From Stomatobaculum longum (lineage in GTDB: Bacteria > Bacillota > Clostridia > Lachnospirales > Lachnospiraceae), in NCBI GenBank assembly GCA_905370385.1, contig CAJPKN010000018.1:1-19923 (forward strand): DNA of 19,923 nucleotides, read 5' to 3'. Below the pieces are notes generated by a model. The model had not been told where the DNA came from. It saw only the letters and a list, made by a program, of their open reading frames with translations, and searched no databases. Position 1 is the first letter of the stretch; each line of letters opens with the position of its first letter. Shown piece after piece: positions 1 through 8,829 of the stretch. The translations under genes and the position numbers were made by a program.

Positions 1-27
1 GAGTCCCGTCTATCGCTCTCTGAAATG

Positions 28-55
28 AGCGCCCTGCTTCGGCAGGGCGCTTTTT
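28..55 (+). terminator. Intrinsic terminator of an upstream gene outside the window
   Basis: A perfect 10-bp stem (28-37 with 42-51) is closed by a TTCG tetraloop and runs into TTTTT at 51-55. It ends a plus-strand transcript whose gene lies to the left of the window. Confidence 0.9.
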
Positions 56-122
56 GCTTCGCCCTATAAGTCAATCAATAAGACGATGATTTACTGTTCT
101 CGCCTTTTCGCGGGAAATCGGC

Positions 123-128
123 TATACT
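123..128 (+). promoter_or_regulatory. Probable -10 box of the radical SAM gene
   Basis: TATACT at 123-128 matches the sigma-A -10 consensus at five of six bases. It would give a leader of about 33 bases before the ATG at 168. No convincing -35 box lies 16-18 bases upstream and there is no TGn extension, so strength is uncertain. Confidence 0.45.
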
Positions 129-167
129 GAGGCGAGCAAAGCAGAAGCAAAGGAGTAATTTAGAAAG

Positions 168-1040
168 ATGCAATACGAAGGTGATGTTTACCGCCCGCCG
201 AGTGAGGCGCGCAGTTTAATTATTCAGGTAACCATAGGCTGTTCGCACAACAAGTGCACCTTCTGCCATATGTACACGGACAAGCAGTTCCGCGTGCGGA
301 AGCGGGAGGAGATACTGGCGGATTTAGATGAATGTCGGGACACCTACGGTCCCTACGTGCAGCGTGTCTTCTTCGCGGACGGCGACGCGTTGGTTGTGAA
401 GACCGAACTGCTCTTGGAACTCTTACACTACGTGAAGAAAAACTTCCCCTATGCGGAGCGCATTACCTCCTACGGGACGGCGAAGGATGTGCTGAGAAAG
501 TCGGAGGAAGAGCTGGTAGCGCTTCGGAAAGCCGGACTCGCAATGATTTACCTCGGTGCGGAGTCGGGGGACGATGAAGTCCTCGTGCACATTCAAAAGG
601 GCGAGACAGCGGCAGAGATTATTGCGGCCGGTCAAAAGTTAAAGCGCTGCGGCATTCAGACCTCGGTCACGCTGATTTCCGGACTCGGCGGCAGCGCGGG
701 CATGGAAGCGCATGCCGTGAAGTCCGCGGAGCTTATTAACGCGATGAATCCGGAGTACGCTTCCATACTGACCCTGCACCTCTCTCCGGAGTCTCCCATG
801 GCGAAGGAGATTCAGCGGGGCGATATGGAGCTCTTAAAGCCGGATCAGATTATGGATGAGACGGAACTTTTCTTAACACATATCGACTCTCCGGGAACGG
901 TGTTCCGCACGAATCACGCCTCGAATTACCTGGCACTTGCGGGCACCTTTAACGAGGACCTACCGCGTCTCCTCCGCGAGGTGCGTGAGGCCCGTGAACA
1001 CAGCCGCTACCGCATGGAGAGCTGGCGCAGAAGGCTCTGA
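168..1040 (+). CDS. Radical SAM domain protein (Elp3/MiaB/NifB-type), substrate unknown
   Basis: This is a 290-residue protein, predicted cytosolic. Near the N-terminus, residues 24-33 read GCSHNKCTFC: the three cysteines C25, C30 and C33 form a CX4CX2C motif that should bind the SAM-cleaving [4Fe-4S] cluster. The following FADGDAL stretch (about 69-75) and YLGAESGDDEVL (about 127-138) fit the beta-strands of a radical SAM barrel. Glycine-rich YLGAESG resembles the SAM-binding region of the Elp3/HemN-like group. There is no TRAM, B12-binding or SPASM extension, so the protein is essentially a bare barrel. AGGAG at 151-155 is 12 bases before the ATG, a little far but usable. It is monocistronic: a terminator follows and the next gene is convergent. 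Similar proteins in Clostridia are annotated only as radical SAM proteins. The specific reaction cannot be told from sequence. Confidence 0.85.
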   Translation: MQYEGDVYRPPSEARSLIIQVTIGCSHNKCTFCHMYTDKQFRVRKREEILADLDECRDTYGPYVQRVFFADGDALVVKTELLLELLHYVKKNFPYAERITSYGTAKDVLRKSEEELVALRKAGLAMIYLGAESGDDEVLVHIQKGETAAEIIAAGQKLKRCGIQTSVTLISGLGGSAGMEAHAVKSAELINAMNPEYASILTLHLSPESPMAKEIQRGDMELLKPDQIMDETELFLTHIDSPGTVFRTNHASNYLALAGTFNEDLPRLLREVREAREHSRYRMESWRRRL

Positions 1041-1125
1041 GCCGCACAAGCGAAGTGCATCCGCAGGACTGCTGTGATGCTTGCGCCGACAGAACATGAC
1101 GCAAAACGAGGAAGAAAAAAGAAGC

Positions 1126-1162
1126 AAAAAAGAAACCGCAGCGAACTGCGGTTTCTTTTTTT
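1126..1162. terminator. Bidirectional intrinsic terminator between the radical SAM gene and lysR
   Basis: An 11-bp stem (1131-1141 with 1146-1156) has a CGAA loop, an A-run on the left (1126-1131) and a T-run on the right (1156-1162). The A and T runs extend the pairing, and both strands end in a U-tract. It serves the plus-strand radical SAM gene and can also end the minus-strand lysR transcript, whose stop codon is about 120 bases away. Confidence 0.9.
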
Positions 1163-1278
1163 AACATACAATTAGGCGAAGGGGAGCAAAAAGGGTAAGC
1201 GGAGACTTGTCCTATCAGGCAATGAGAAAGCCCGGGCGGAAACCGGAATCTCCCCGGCGTTTGAGGCCGGCTTGCGTT

Positions 1279-2247
1279 TTACGTTGCGTCCGCCTCTGCG
1301 GCGTCCGAGAGGGCACGGTAGCGCGTTGTGACCTCCTCGATAAACTCCGCCTCAATGTCGGTGGGGCGCTTATTTTCTTTTGTGATAATTCCGAAACGCA
1401 GATGCTCGTTGCTCGCGCGAAGCGGAATGTTGGCGACCTTATAGTGCAGGCCCTCATCCGGATATTTCGGGATGCCTATGGTGTAAAAATTCGAGTGCGC
1501 GAGCAGGCGAATTTGTTCCATGCGGTCGTTCACATAGATGATTTTCGCGGAGTCGTTCAGGTCCACAACGCCGTTCTCGGTTGCGATGTGGTAAAAGAAG
1601 TCCTCATACTGGCCGATGTAGCGAACAAAGCCGTAGTTCAAAAGATCGCGGATATCCAGTTCCGTGACCTCCTTATCCCGGAGCAATTCATGTTCCGCGG
1701 AGAGGAAAACATAGGGCTTAAAGCGGGCTATGCTCTGAAAGCGGAGCCGCTTGTTTTCAAAATTGCGGAGCATGCTCTCGCTCTCGGAGACGGAGAAATG
1801 CAGGACACCGATTTCGGAGTAGCCGCTGGCCACATCGTCCACCACGTCCATGGAATCGGTCTCGCGGAGACGCAGGAAAAGGCTCTCTCTGTCCTGGTGC
1901 CGACAGGCGACATCGTTAAAGCAGACCGCGGTGTGCGAGAAGCGCGTCATCGAGACCACAAGCCGACTGCCCTGGCGGTGGGTTTGATTGATAAAGCGGT
2001 CCAGACTGTTCATCTCCTCGAGAATAATTTGGCAGTGGGAGAGGAAACTTTCACCGTTGCGAGTCAGGCGCACGCCCTGATTGGTGCGTTGAAACAAATC
2101 AAATCCGACTTCCTCTTCTATGCTCTTTATGATGTGAGAAAGCTGCGGTTGAGAAATATACATGGCCTTTGCGGCCTGATTGATGGAACCGTAGCGGGCA
2201 ACGCCCACAAAATATTTGAGATTTTTTGTATCCAAGCAAGCCTCCAT
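1279..2247 (-). CDS. LysR-family transcriptional regulator
   Basis: This 322-residue regulator has the typical LysR N-terminal winged helix-turn-helix in residues about 6-66: LKYFVGVARYGSINQAAKAM, then ISQPQLSHIIKSIEEEVGFDLFQRTNQGVRLTRNG, all family hallmarks. The rest fits an effector-binding domain, but the ligand is not recognisable. The reading frame stays open to 2343. I place the start at the ATG at 2247 because an extended -10 promoter lies at 2291-2299, inside the longer frame, and the family normally begins just before this helix-turn-helix. No good Shine-Dalgarno precedes the ATG. LysR regulators often control a divergent neighbour. Here the divergent unit is a tRNA-Leu gene and then two lipoprotein genes, so the target is not obvious. 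It converges on the radical SAM gene. Confidence 0.88.
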   Translation of the reverse strand: MEACLDTKNLKYFVGVARYGSINQAAKAMYISQPQLSHIIKSIEEEVGFDLFQRTNQGVRLTRNGESFLSHCQIILEEMNSLDRFINQTHRQGSRLVVSMTRFSHTAVCFNDVACRHQDRESLFLRLRETDSMDVVDDVASGYSEIGVLHFSVSESESMLRNFENKRLRFQSIARFKPYVFLSAEHELLRDKEVTELDIRDLLNYGFVRYIGQYEDFFYHIATENGVVDLNDSAKIIYVNDRMEQIRLLAHSNFYTIGIPKYPDEGLHYKVANIPLRASNEHLRFGIITKENKRPTDIEAEFIEEVTTRYRALSDAAEADAT

Positions 2248-2290
2248 ATCAGAATCACGGCGCACGGTCCGCAAAACGTACTGAGTCCTT

Positions 2291-2299
2291 ATCATACCA
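2291..2299 (-). promoter_or_regulatory. Extended -10 promoter of lysR
   Basis: On the minus strand the sequence is TGGTATGAT: TGn followed by a five-of-six match to TATAAT. Predicted transcription start is near 2284, giving a leader of about 37 bases to the ATG at 2247. The -35 region is poor, as is common for extended -10 sites. Confidence 0.6.
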
Positions 2300-2324
2300 T
2301 AAAACGGAGTTGTGCGCTTCTCAA

Positions 2325-2353
2325 TTGACAGTAAGGCTTGCATTGCTTAGAAT
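2325..2353 (+). promoter_or_regulatory. Near-consensus promoter of tRNA-Leu
   Basis: TTGACA at 2325-2330 is a perfect -35 box. After a 17-bp spacer, TAGAAT at 2348-2353 is a five-of-six -10 box. The predicted start near 2360 is five bases upstream of the mature tRNA end. It is back-to-back with the lysR promoter, about 25 bp away. Confidence 0.85.
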
Positions 2354-2364
2354 AACAGAGGTTG

Positions 2365-2444
2365 GCGCCCGTGGCGGAATTGGCAGACGCGCCGGATTTA
2401 GGTTCCGGTGGGAGACCGTGCAGGTTCAAGTCCTGTCGGGCGCA
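2365..2444 (+). tRNA. tRNA-Leu, anticodon UAG
   Basis: A full class II cloverleaf can be folded. The acceptor stem GCGCCCG (2365-2371) pairs with CGGGCGC (2437-2443), with A2444 as discriminator. The D arm has the GG of AATTGGC. The anticodon stem 2392-2396 pairs with 2404-2408 around loop TTTAGGT, which puts TAG at 2399-2401 as anticodon, reading CUA and other CUN leucine codons. A long variable arm (about 2409-2419) is typical of tRNA-Leu. The T arm 2420-2424 pairs with 2432-2436 around TTCAAGT. The CCA end is not encoded and must be added after transcription. Confidence 0.96.
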
Positions 2445-2461
2445 GGAAGGCGGCTTCAAAC

Positions 2462-2502
2462 AAAAAGCGGTTCACGGGCCTTGGGGCCGTGAACCGCTTT
2501 TT
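2462..2502 (+). terminator. Intrinsic terminator after tRNA-Leu
   Basis: A long stem pairs 2467-2477 with 2487-2497, with a small GC-paired tip and a single bulged G. A-run 2462-2466 pairs with T-run 2498-2502. It lies 18 bases after the tRNA, so the tRNA is a single-gene transcript. Confidence 0.9.
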
Positions 2503-2529
2503 GCATTCTATATGCAAGGATAGTACAAT
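2501..2529 (+). promoter_or_regulatory. Possible promoter of the lipoprotein pair
   Basis: TACAAT at 2524-2529 is a five-of-six -10 box. TTGCAT at 2501-2506, overlapping the end of the tRNA terminator T-run, sits 17 bp upstream but matches the -35 consensus only at TTG. Predicted start near 2536 leaves about 28 bases to the ATG at 2564. Confidence 0.45.
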
Positions 2530-2563
2530 GGAGCAAGAAGTAAGAACGAGGGGGTATGCGCAT

Positions 2564-2791
2564 ATGACGCGGCGACAGACTTACGGTATTTTGGCTGTGC
2601 TTTGTTTGCTGATGACAGCGGGTCTCACGGCCTGCCGGGCGGGCGAGACAGAACGCGGGAGCGCAGCGACCCAAGAAGAAATTCGGAGCAATGCACCGGG
2701 CGACGGATGTCAGTTCCGAGATCTCACGGCGGAGTCCGTCGAAGTGGGCTTGGAACCCGGTCAGACAAAGACAGAGGAGGAAACGAGGTGA
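2564..2791 (+). CDS. Small putative lipoprotein, function unknown
   Basis: This 75-residue protein starts MTRRQTYGILAVLCLLMTAG and continues to LTAC, a standard lipobox with C24 as the predicted lipidated cysteine. It has two arginines, a hydrophobic stretch and a signal peptidase II site, so it should be anchored on the outer face of the membrane. The mature part is only about 52 residues, polar and acidic, ending in TEEETR, with no recognised domain. The ATG at 2564 is chosen over an in-frame ATG at 2528 because GAGGGGG (2548-2554) is spaced nine bases from it and the lipoprotein signal then begins normally. Its stop codon overlaps the GTG start of the next lipoprotein by four bases, so the two are translationally coupled. 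It could be a decayed relative of its neighbour, but I see no clear similarity beyond the signal. Confidence 0.65.
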   Translation: MTRRQTYGILAVLCLLMTAGLTACRAGETERGSAATQEEIRSNAPGDGCQFRDLTAESVEVGLEPGQTKTEEETR

Positions 2792-3510
2792 AGCAGTTTA
2801 AGTCAGGTTTGAACGCGCGCATCGGCACGACGGTACTCGCCGCAGCGTTCGGCCTGCTCACGGCCTGCGGCGGCAAAAGTAAGGCCGAGACCGAGAGCAG
2901 TGCAAAGGCCTTGGAAATTCAGGCGGAGACCGCAATCCCGGATATCAAGGCCGCATCCGCGGAGGCGGCCGAGAGTGAGGAGGCGGCGCAGACCGTGACC
3001 GTCCCCCTGCAGATCGAGAAGCACAAGCAGGAGGGGAGACATATGGTACGTGCGGGAGAGCGCACCATTTCGGTGCCGACTTCCTTTGAGGGTCTCCTCA
3101 AAGAGGGGGCGGTCTTCAGCGGCGAAAACGACATCGTGAAGGCCGGGGCAACCGGAAGCTGTCGCGTGCAGTACCGCGGCTCCTTCGGGCACATCCGCAT
3201 CAATGTCCGAAATAATGAGGACCATGACCTGCCGGTCAAGGAATGTACCATTAAGGGTATCGATATCGGCAGCGCGGAACCGGATCCGGAGCTCACGCTC
3301 TACGGAATTCCGATGGGGGCCACGAGACAGCAGATTGCGGATGTCTACGGCGAGCCCTTCTCAAAAACCTTTGACGATGAAAACCACACCTCCAATATGG
3401 TCTACCAGTTCGGAGACGAGATTTATTCGAACCAAGTGGTCATGATACTCTTTAAGAACGGCAGAGCGGTGCGGGCCGTTTACGACGACTTCTCGCTCTC
3501 GGAGCGCTGA
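2788..3510 (+). CDS. Putative lipoprotein with a C-terminal BamE/SmpA-like repeat
   Basis: This 240-residue protein is predicted to be a lipoprotein: a short basic N-terminus, a hydrophobic segment, then lipobox LTAC with C27. Residues about 30-85 are a low-complexity Ala/Glu-rich linker, followed by a compact domain. The C-terminal part, LTLYGIPMGATRQQIADVYGEP (about 170-191), has the G-x-x-x-G-x-T-x-x-x-I-x-x-x-Y-G-x-P pattern seen in BamE/SmpA-like folds of Gram-positive secreted proteins. The fold assignment is inference. The start is the GTG at 2788, which overlaps the previous stop and has AGAGGAGG at 2773-2780. A second, in-frame ATG at 3043 has its own strong Shine-Dalgarno. The last 31 bases overlap the convergent MATE gene. 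Function is unknown; a cell-envelope role is likely. Confidence 0.75.
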   Translation: MKQFKSGLNARIGTTVLAAAFGLLTACGGKSKAETESSAKALEIQAETAIPDIKAASAEAAESEEAAQTVTVPLQIEKHKQEGRHMVRAGERTISVPTSFEGLLKEGAVFSGENDIVKAGATGSCRVQYRGSFGHIRINVRNNEDHDLPVKECTIKGIDIGSAEPDPELTLYGIPMGATRQQIADVYGEPFSKTFDDENHTSNMVYQFGDEIYSNQVVMILFKNGRAVRAVYDDFSLSER

Positions 3511-4856
3511 GACAGGTATTTGCGGCGCGTCAGGAAGAGGCTGAGGCTCAGGGCAACGGAGGTTGTGATCCAGCTGATCGGATAGGCCGTCATGAGGGTC
3601 AGAATATCGCGGTGAAGCGGCACGGCCAGGAAAATCCAGAACATGCGGAGCACACAGACCCCGAGCATGGTGAGTATCATGGGCATCCAGCTGTTGCCCA
3701 TACCGCGTAGCGTGCCGGAACAAATCTCAATCGGAATATAGGTGATGAAAAACGGCACCACAAAATGAATCAGGCGATTGCAGATTGCAAGTACATCCGG
3801 GTCCTTGGTAAAGAAGAGCAGGAAGTTCATGCCGAAGAGCCAAATGATGCCGGAGAGCAGCAGGGTGCCGATCGCGGCGAGTAAGAGTGCGGCACGGAAG
3901 CCGCGGAAGGCGCGCTCTGTCTTCCCGGCGCCGTAGTTCTGTCCGACGAAGGTTGTGATGGCAATGCCGAAGGCATTGATGACCATCCAGAAAATCACGT
4001 CCATCTTGCCGTAAGCCGTAACCGCGGCAATCGTGTTGGTGCCGAAGCTGTTGATGGTCGCCTGAACAATGATATTCGAAACCGTGTACATGGTACTTTG
4101 CAGACCGGCCGGGAGCCCGACGTAGATCATTTTTTTGAGCCAGAAGGGCTCAAGTCGCAGCTGACTCGGGATGAGGCGCACGTCGCTCTTGGTGCGAAGC
4201 AGGACAAAGAGCACCATGACAGCGGAGGCGAGCTGCGAGAGTATGGTCGCGAGCGCAGCGCCCGAGACACCGAGGCGGAGGTAGGCGACAAAGATAAGGT
4301 CGAGCACAATATTACATAAACAGCTGAGTATCAAAAAGTAGAGCGGACGCTTGGAGTCGCCGATTGCGCGAAGCACGGCGGCCCCCATGTTGTAAAAGAG
4401 ATTCGGGATCATGCCGAGGAAGAAAATGCGCAGATAAGCGGTCGCTTCCGGCATAATTTCCTCCGGGAGCGACATCGCGCGGAGCGAAAAATCGGTCAGC
4501 AAAAGGCCGAGCACCATGATCACAACACCGGAGAGCAGCGAAAAGGCCAGAGCCGTGTGTACACTCTTCGAAACGGCATTTTGGTCTCTCGCCCCGTAGT
4601 ACTGCGAGATAATGACACCGCAGCCCGAAGAGAGGCCGATGAAGAAACCGACAAAGAGATTGACCAGCTGTCCCGTCGCGCCGCCGACCGCGGCGAGCGC
4701 GGTGTTGGTGCCGACAAAGTTGCCCACAATAATGGTATCGACCGTATTGTAGAGCTGTTGAAAAAAGGTACCGAGCAGGATGGGAAAGAAAAAGAGCATA
4801 AGTTGCGCGGTGATAGGCCCTGTCGTAATGGACGGTGCCTGACTTTTGGACTGCAT
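3480..4856 (-). CDS. MATE-family multidrug/cation antiporter
   Basis: This 458-residue integral membrane protein has about 12 predicted hydrophobic helices. Family signatures include the opening TTGPITAQLMLFFFPILLGT, then QLYNTVDTIIVGNFVG and GGATGQLVNLFVGFFIGLSSG, and in the second half YVGLPAGLQSTMYTVSNIIV and FGIAITTFVGQNYGAGK. These are typical of the NorM/DinF-like MATE branch common in Clostridia. The family exports drugs or metabolites in exchange for Na+ or H+; the substrate here is unknown. The ATG at 4856 is chosen because AAAGGAG lies about seven bases before it and an upstream in-frame start would span the promoter. It is divergent from ftsH and overlaps the lipoprotein gene tail-to-tail. 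Confidence 0.92.
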   Translation of the reverse strand: MQSKSQAPSITTGPITAQLMLFFFPILLGTFFQQLYNTVDTIIVGNFVGTNTALAAVGGATGQLVNLFVGFFIGLSSGCGVIISQYYGARDQNAVSKSVHTALAFSLLSGVVIMVLGLLLTDFSLRAMSLPEEIMPEATAYLRIFFLGMIPNLFYNMGAAVLRAIGDSKRPLYFLILSCLCNIVLDLIFVAYLRLGVSGAALATILSQLASAVMVLFVLLRTKSDVRLIPSQLRLEPFWLKKMIYVGLPAGLQSTMYTVSNIIVQATINSFGTNTIAAVTAYGKMDVIFWMVINAFGIAITTFVGQNYGAGKTERAFRGFRAALLLAAIGTLLLSGIIWLFGMNFLLFFTKDPDVLAICNRLIHFVVPFFITYIPIEICSGTLRGMGNSWMPMILTMLGVCVLRMFWIFLAVPLHRDILTLMTAYPISWITTSVALSLSLFLTRRKYLSQRSESEKSS

Positions 4857-4897
4857 GGAGATCTCCTTTTGAAACAATCGTAATTGTGTATTCGAAA

Positions 4898-4906
4898 AGC
4901 ATAGCA
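4898..4906 (-). promoter_or_regulatory. Extended -10 promoter of the MATE gene
   Basis: On the minus strand the sequence is TGCTATGCT: TGn plus a four-of-six match to TATAAT. Predicted start is near 4891, about 35 bases before the ATG. The -35 region (TTTTCT) is weak. Confidence 0.5.
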
Positions 4907-4952
4907 CAGGGACGGTTGAAAGAAAAGATTCGCACACCAAAAAGAAAAGAAG

Positions 4953-4961
4953 TGCTATACT
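4953..4961 (+). promoter_or_regulatory. Extended -10 promoter of ftsH
   Basis: TGCTATACT at 4953-4961 has TGn plus a five-of-six -10 match. Predicted start is near 4968, giving a leader of about 62 bases. No -35 box is recognisable. Confidence 0.6.
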
Positions 4962-5029
4962 AAGTAGAACAACAGAATGAATTGGGCGGCCTGCCGCTTT
5001 GGCAGCGCGCGCCGGAAGGTCTTATTTTT

Positions 5030-7048
<2,019 letters not shown>

Positions 7049-7067
7049 GTTTGATACAAAACACGAA

Positions 7068-7112
7068 AAAGCCCGGAAACGCTTGCCATGGGCGCAGGCG
7101 CTTTCGGGCTTT
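7068..7112 (+). terminator. Intrinsic terminator of ftsH
   Basis: AAAGCCCG (7068-7075) pairs with CGGGCTTT (7105-7112), continuing inwards with one mismatch to C7080-C7082 against G7098-G7100, around a larger loop. It follows the ftsH stop by about 20 bases. The T-run is short (TTT then ATA), so efficiency may be moderate. Confidence 0.75.
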
Positions 7113-7168
7113 ATAAAACAACTTCTCTGCCGAGCTGTACTCCTTGGGCCGAGCTCTGTATGAAATCT

Positions 7169-7177
7169 TGATACAAT
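7169..7177 (+). promoter_or_regulatory. Orphan extended -10 site upstream of a terminator
   Basis: TGATACAAT at 7169-7177 is TGn plus a five-of-six -10 match and is identical to the proposed promoter of the DUF1846 gene (8805-8813, minus). No plus-strand gene follows. Transcription would start near 7184 and meet the terminator at 7227-7255. The -35 region is poor. Confidence 0.35.
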
Positions 7178-7226
7178 CGTGCGGAGTCGGAACCGCCTCT
7201 TTTGTCCGCATAGCCGATAAAAGTGT

Positions 7227-7255
7227 AAGGGGACACCCAACGGGTGTCCCCTTTT
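7227..7255. terminator. Strong hairpin terminator between ftsH and the DUF1846 gene
   Basis: A perfect 12-bp stem (7227-7238 with 7242-7253) with a three-base AAC loop is followed by TTTT (7252-7255) on the plus strand. The minus strand has a looser T-rich tail, so it can also serve the DUF1846 gene, whose stop codon is 17 bases away. Confidence 0.85.
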
Positions 7256-7271
7256 GTATGAGAAGAATTTC

Positions 7272-8744
7272 TCAGTGATAGATTTTCTTGTTCTCGTAGC
7301 GCGGCTCGCTGGTCAGCTGGAGGCCGAGCTTATTCATGATGCGAATATCCACCTCGGAGAGCATGACAGAGGTGTGCACCTGGCAGCCGCGGAGTTTTTT
7401 CAGCTGCTCGAGGGCATGCGCCGCATTCGGGTCGCTCGCCGCGTTCATGGAGAGCGCAATCAGAATTTCGTCGGTGTGGAGGCGCGGGTTCTTTGAGCCG
7501 AGGTACTTGACCTTTAAGGTCTGCACCGGCTCAATGACGGTCGGGGAGATGAGCTTAATCTCGTCCGGGATATCGCCGAGCGTTTTCACGGCATTTAAGA
7601 GCACGGCTGCACTCGCGCCGAGGAGCTCGGAGGTTTTGCCGGTCACAATGCGGCCGTCCGGCAGTTCCAGGGCAGCCGCCGGCGCGCCGGTGACTTCTGC
7701 CTTGAGGAGGGCCGCATGCACAACAGGACGATTGCTTGCGGTGACACCGGCCTGCTTCATCAGGAACTCAATCTTGGTGACCTCGGACTTCTCGGCATCG
7801 CCCTCCACGAGGCGATTCATGCCGGTGTACCAGCGGCGAATGATTTCCTGGCGGCCCGCTTCGCGGCAGGCTTCATCGTCCACAATGCAATTGCCCGCCA
7901 TGTTAACGCCCATGTCGGTCGGAGACTTGTAGGGGCAGCTGCCGTAGATGCCCTCAAACATGGCCGAGAGCACGGGGAAAATCTCCACGTCACGGTTGTA
8001 GTTGACGGTCGTCACGCCGTAGGCTTCCAGATGGAAGGGGTCTATCATGTTGACATCGTTTAAGTCTGCGGTCGCAGCCTCGTAGGCGAGATTTACCGGG
8101 TGATTCAGCGGGAGGTTCCAAATCGGGAAGGTCTCGAACTTTGCATAGCCCGCCTTGATGCCGCGGCGATTCTCGTGGTAGAGCTGGGAGAGACAGGTTG
8201 CCATCTTGCCGCTGCCCGGGCCGGGAGCGGTCACAATGACCAGCGGTCTCGTGGTTTCGATGTACTCGTTTCTGCCGTAGCCGTTCTCACTTACAATGAA
8301 GGGAATGTCGGCCGGATAGCCGTCAATCGAGTAGTGGCGATACACCTTGACGCCCATGGACTGGAGCTTTGTCTTGAATTGATCCGCTGCGGGGGTATAG
8401 CGGGTGATGACAACGGAGCCGACGTAGAGACCGGAGTCCCGGAAGGCCTGAATGAGGCGGAGCACATCGACATCGTAGGTGATGCCGAGATCGCCGCGTA
8501 TCTTATTTTTTTCGATATCCGCCGCGGAGATGGCGATTACGATTTCCGCCTGATCCGCGAGCTGCAGCAACATGCGAAGCTTGCTGTCCGGCTGAAAGCC
8601 CGGGAGAACGCGGGAAGCGTGGTAGTCGTCAAAAAGTTTGCCGCCGAATTCCAAATAGAGTTTGTCTCCGAACTTGGAAATGCGCTCGCGAATGTGCTCG
8701 GACTGCATCTTGAGGTATTTTTCGTTGTCAAAACCGATTTTCAT
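7272..8744 (-). CDS. DUF1846 (UPF0371) family protein
   Basis: This 490-residue cytosolic protein has the normal length and sequence of the DUF1846 family, widespread in Bacillota and solved structurally but without an assigned biochemical role. Recognisable blocks are the opening IGFDNEKYLKMQSEHIRERI, then LYLEFGGKLFDDYHASRVLP; RGDLGITYDVDVLRLIQAF; and PLVIVTAPGPGSGKMATCLS with a P-loop-like GPGSGK at 175-180. The glycine/lysine loop suggests nucleotide or phosphate binding, but this is inference. The start is the ATG at 8744, with AAAGGAG at the right distance. The GTG two codons upstream falls inside that Shine-Dalgarno. The gene is monocistronic, divergent from the uvrC operon. Confidence 0.92.
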   Translation of the reverse strand: MKIGFDNEKYLKMQSEHIRERISKFGDKLYLEFGGKLFDDYHASRVLPGFQPDSKLRMLLQLADQAEIVIAISAADIEKNKIRGDLGITYDVDVLRLIQAFRDSGLYVGSVVITRYTPAADQFKTKLQSMGVKVYRHYSIDGYPADIPFIVSENGYGRNEYIETTRPLVIVTAPGPGSGKMATCLSQLYHENRRGIKAGYAKFETFPIWNLPLNHPVNLAYEAATADLNDVNMIDPFHLEAYGVTTVNYNRDVEIFPVLSAMFEGIYGSCPYKSPTDMGVNMAGNCIVDDEACREAGRQEIIRRWYTGMNRLVEGDAEKSEVTKIEFLMKQAGVTASNRPVVHAALLKAEVTGAPAAALELPDGRIVTGKTSELLGASAAVLLNAVKTLGDIPDEIKLISPTVIEPVQTLKVKYLGSKNPRLHTDEILIALSMNAASDPNAAHALEQLKKLRGCQVHTSVMLSEVDIRIMNKLGLQLTSEPRYENKKIYH

Positions 8745-8804
8745 ATCCACTCCTTTGCGCGAGGCCGCCCGGCCCTGTGTCGGGTGACATCATACACGCA
8801 CGAG

Positions 8805-8813
8805 ATTGTATCA
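8805..8813 (-). promoter_or_regulatory. Extended -10 promoter of the DUF1846 gene
   Basis: On the minus strand the sequence is TGATACAAT: TGn plus a five-of-six -10 match. Predicted start is near 8798, giving a leader of about 54 bases. It is back-to-back with the uvrC operon promoter, only 16 bp away. Confidence 0.6.
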
Positions 8814-8829
8814 TAGCTCCGAGAAAATG

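Noticed and set aside
1207..2328. Open plus-strand frame of 373 codons opposite lysR
   Set aside because: It is exactly antisense to a gene with a clear helix-turn-helix, has no recognisable motif, and crosses the lysR promoter. Long antisense frames are expected in GC-rich coding DNA.
2602..2787. Upstream extension of the second lipoprotein to a start at 2602
   Set aside because: It would put 62 polar residues before the signal peptide. The GTG at 2788 has a perfect Shine-Dalgarno and restores a normal lipoprotein start.
4312..4935. Minus-strand frame of 207 codons overlapping the MATE gene
   Set aside because: It is in a different frame of the same strand as a clear 12-helix transporter and shows no sensible protein features.
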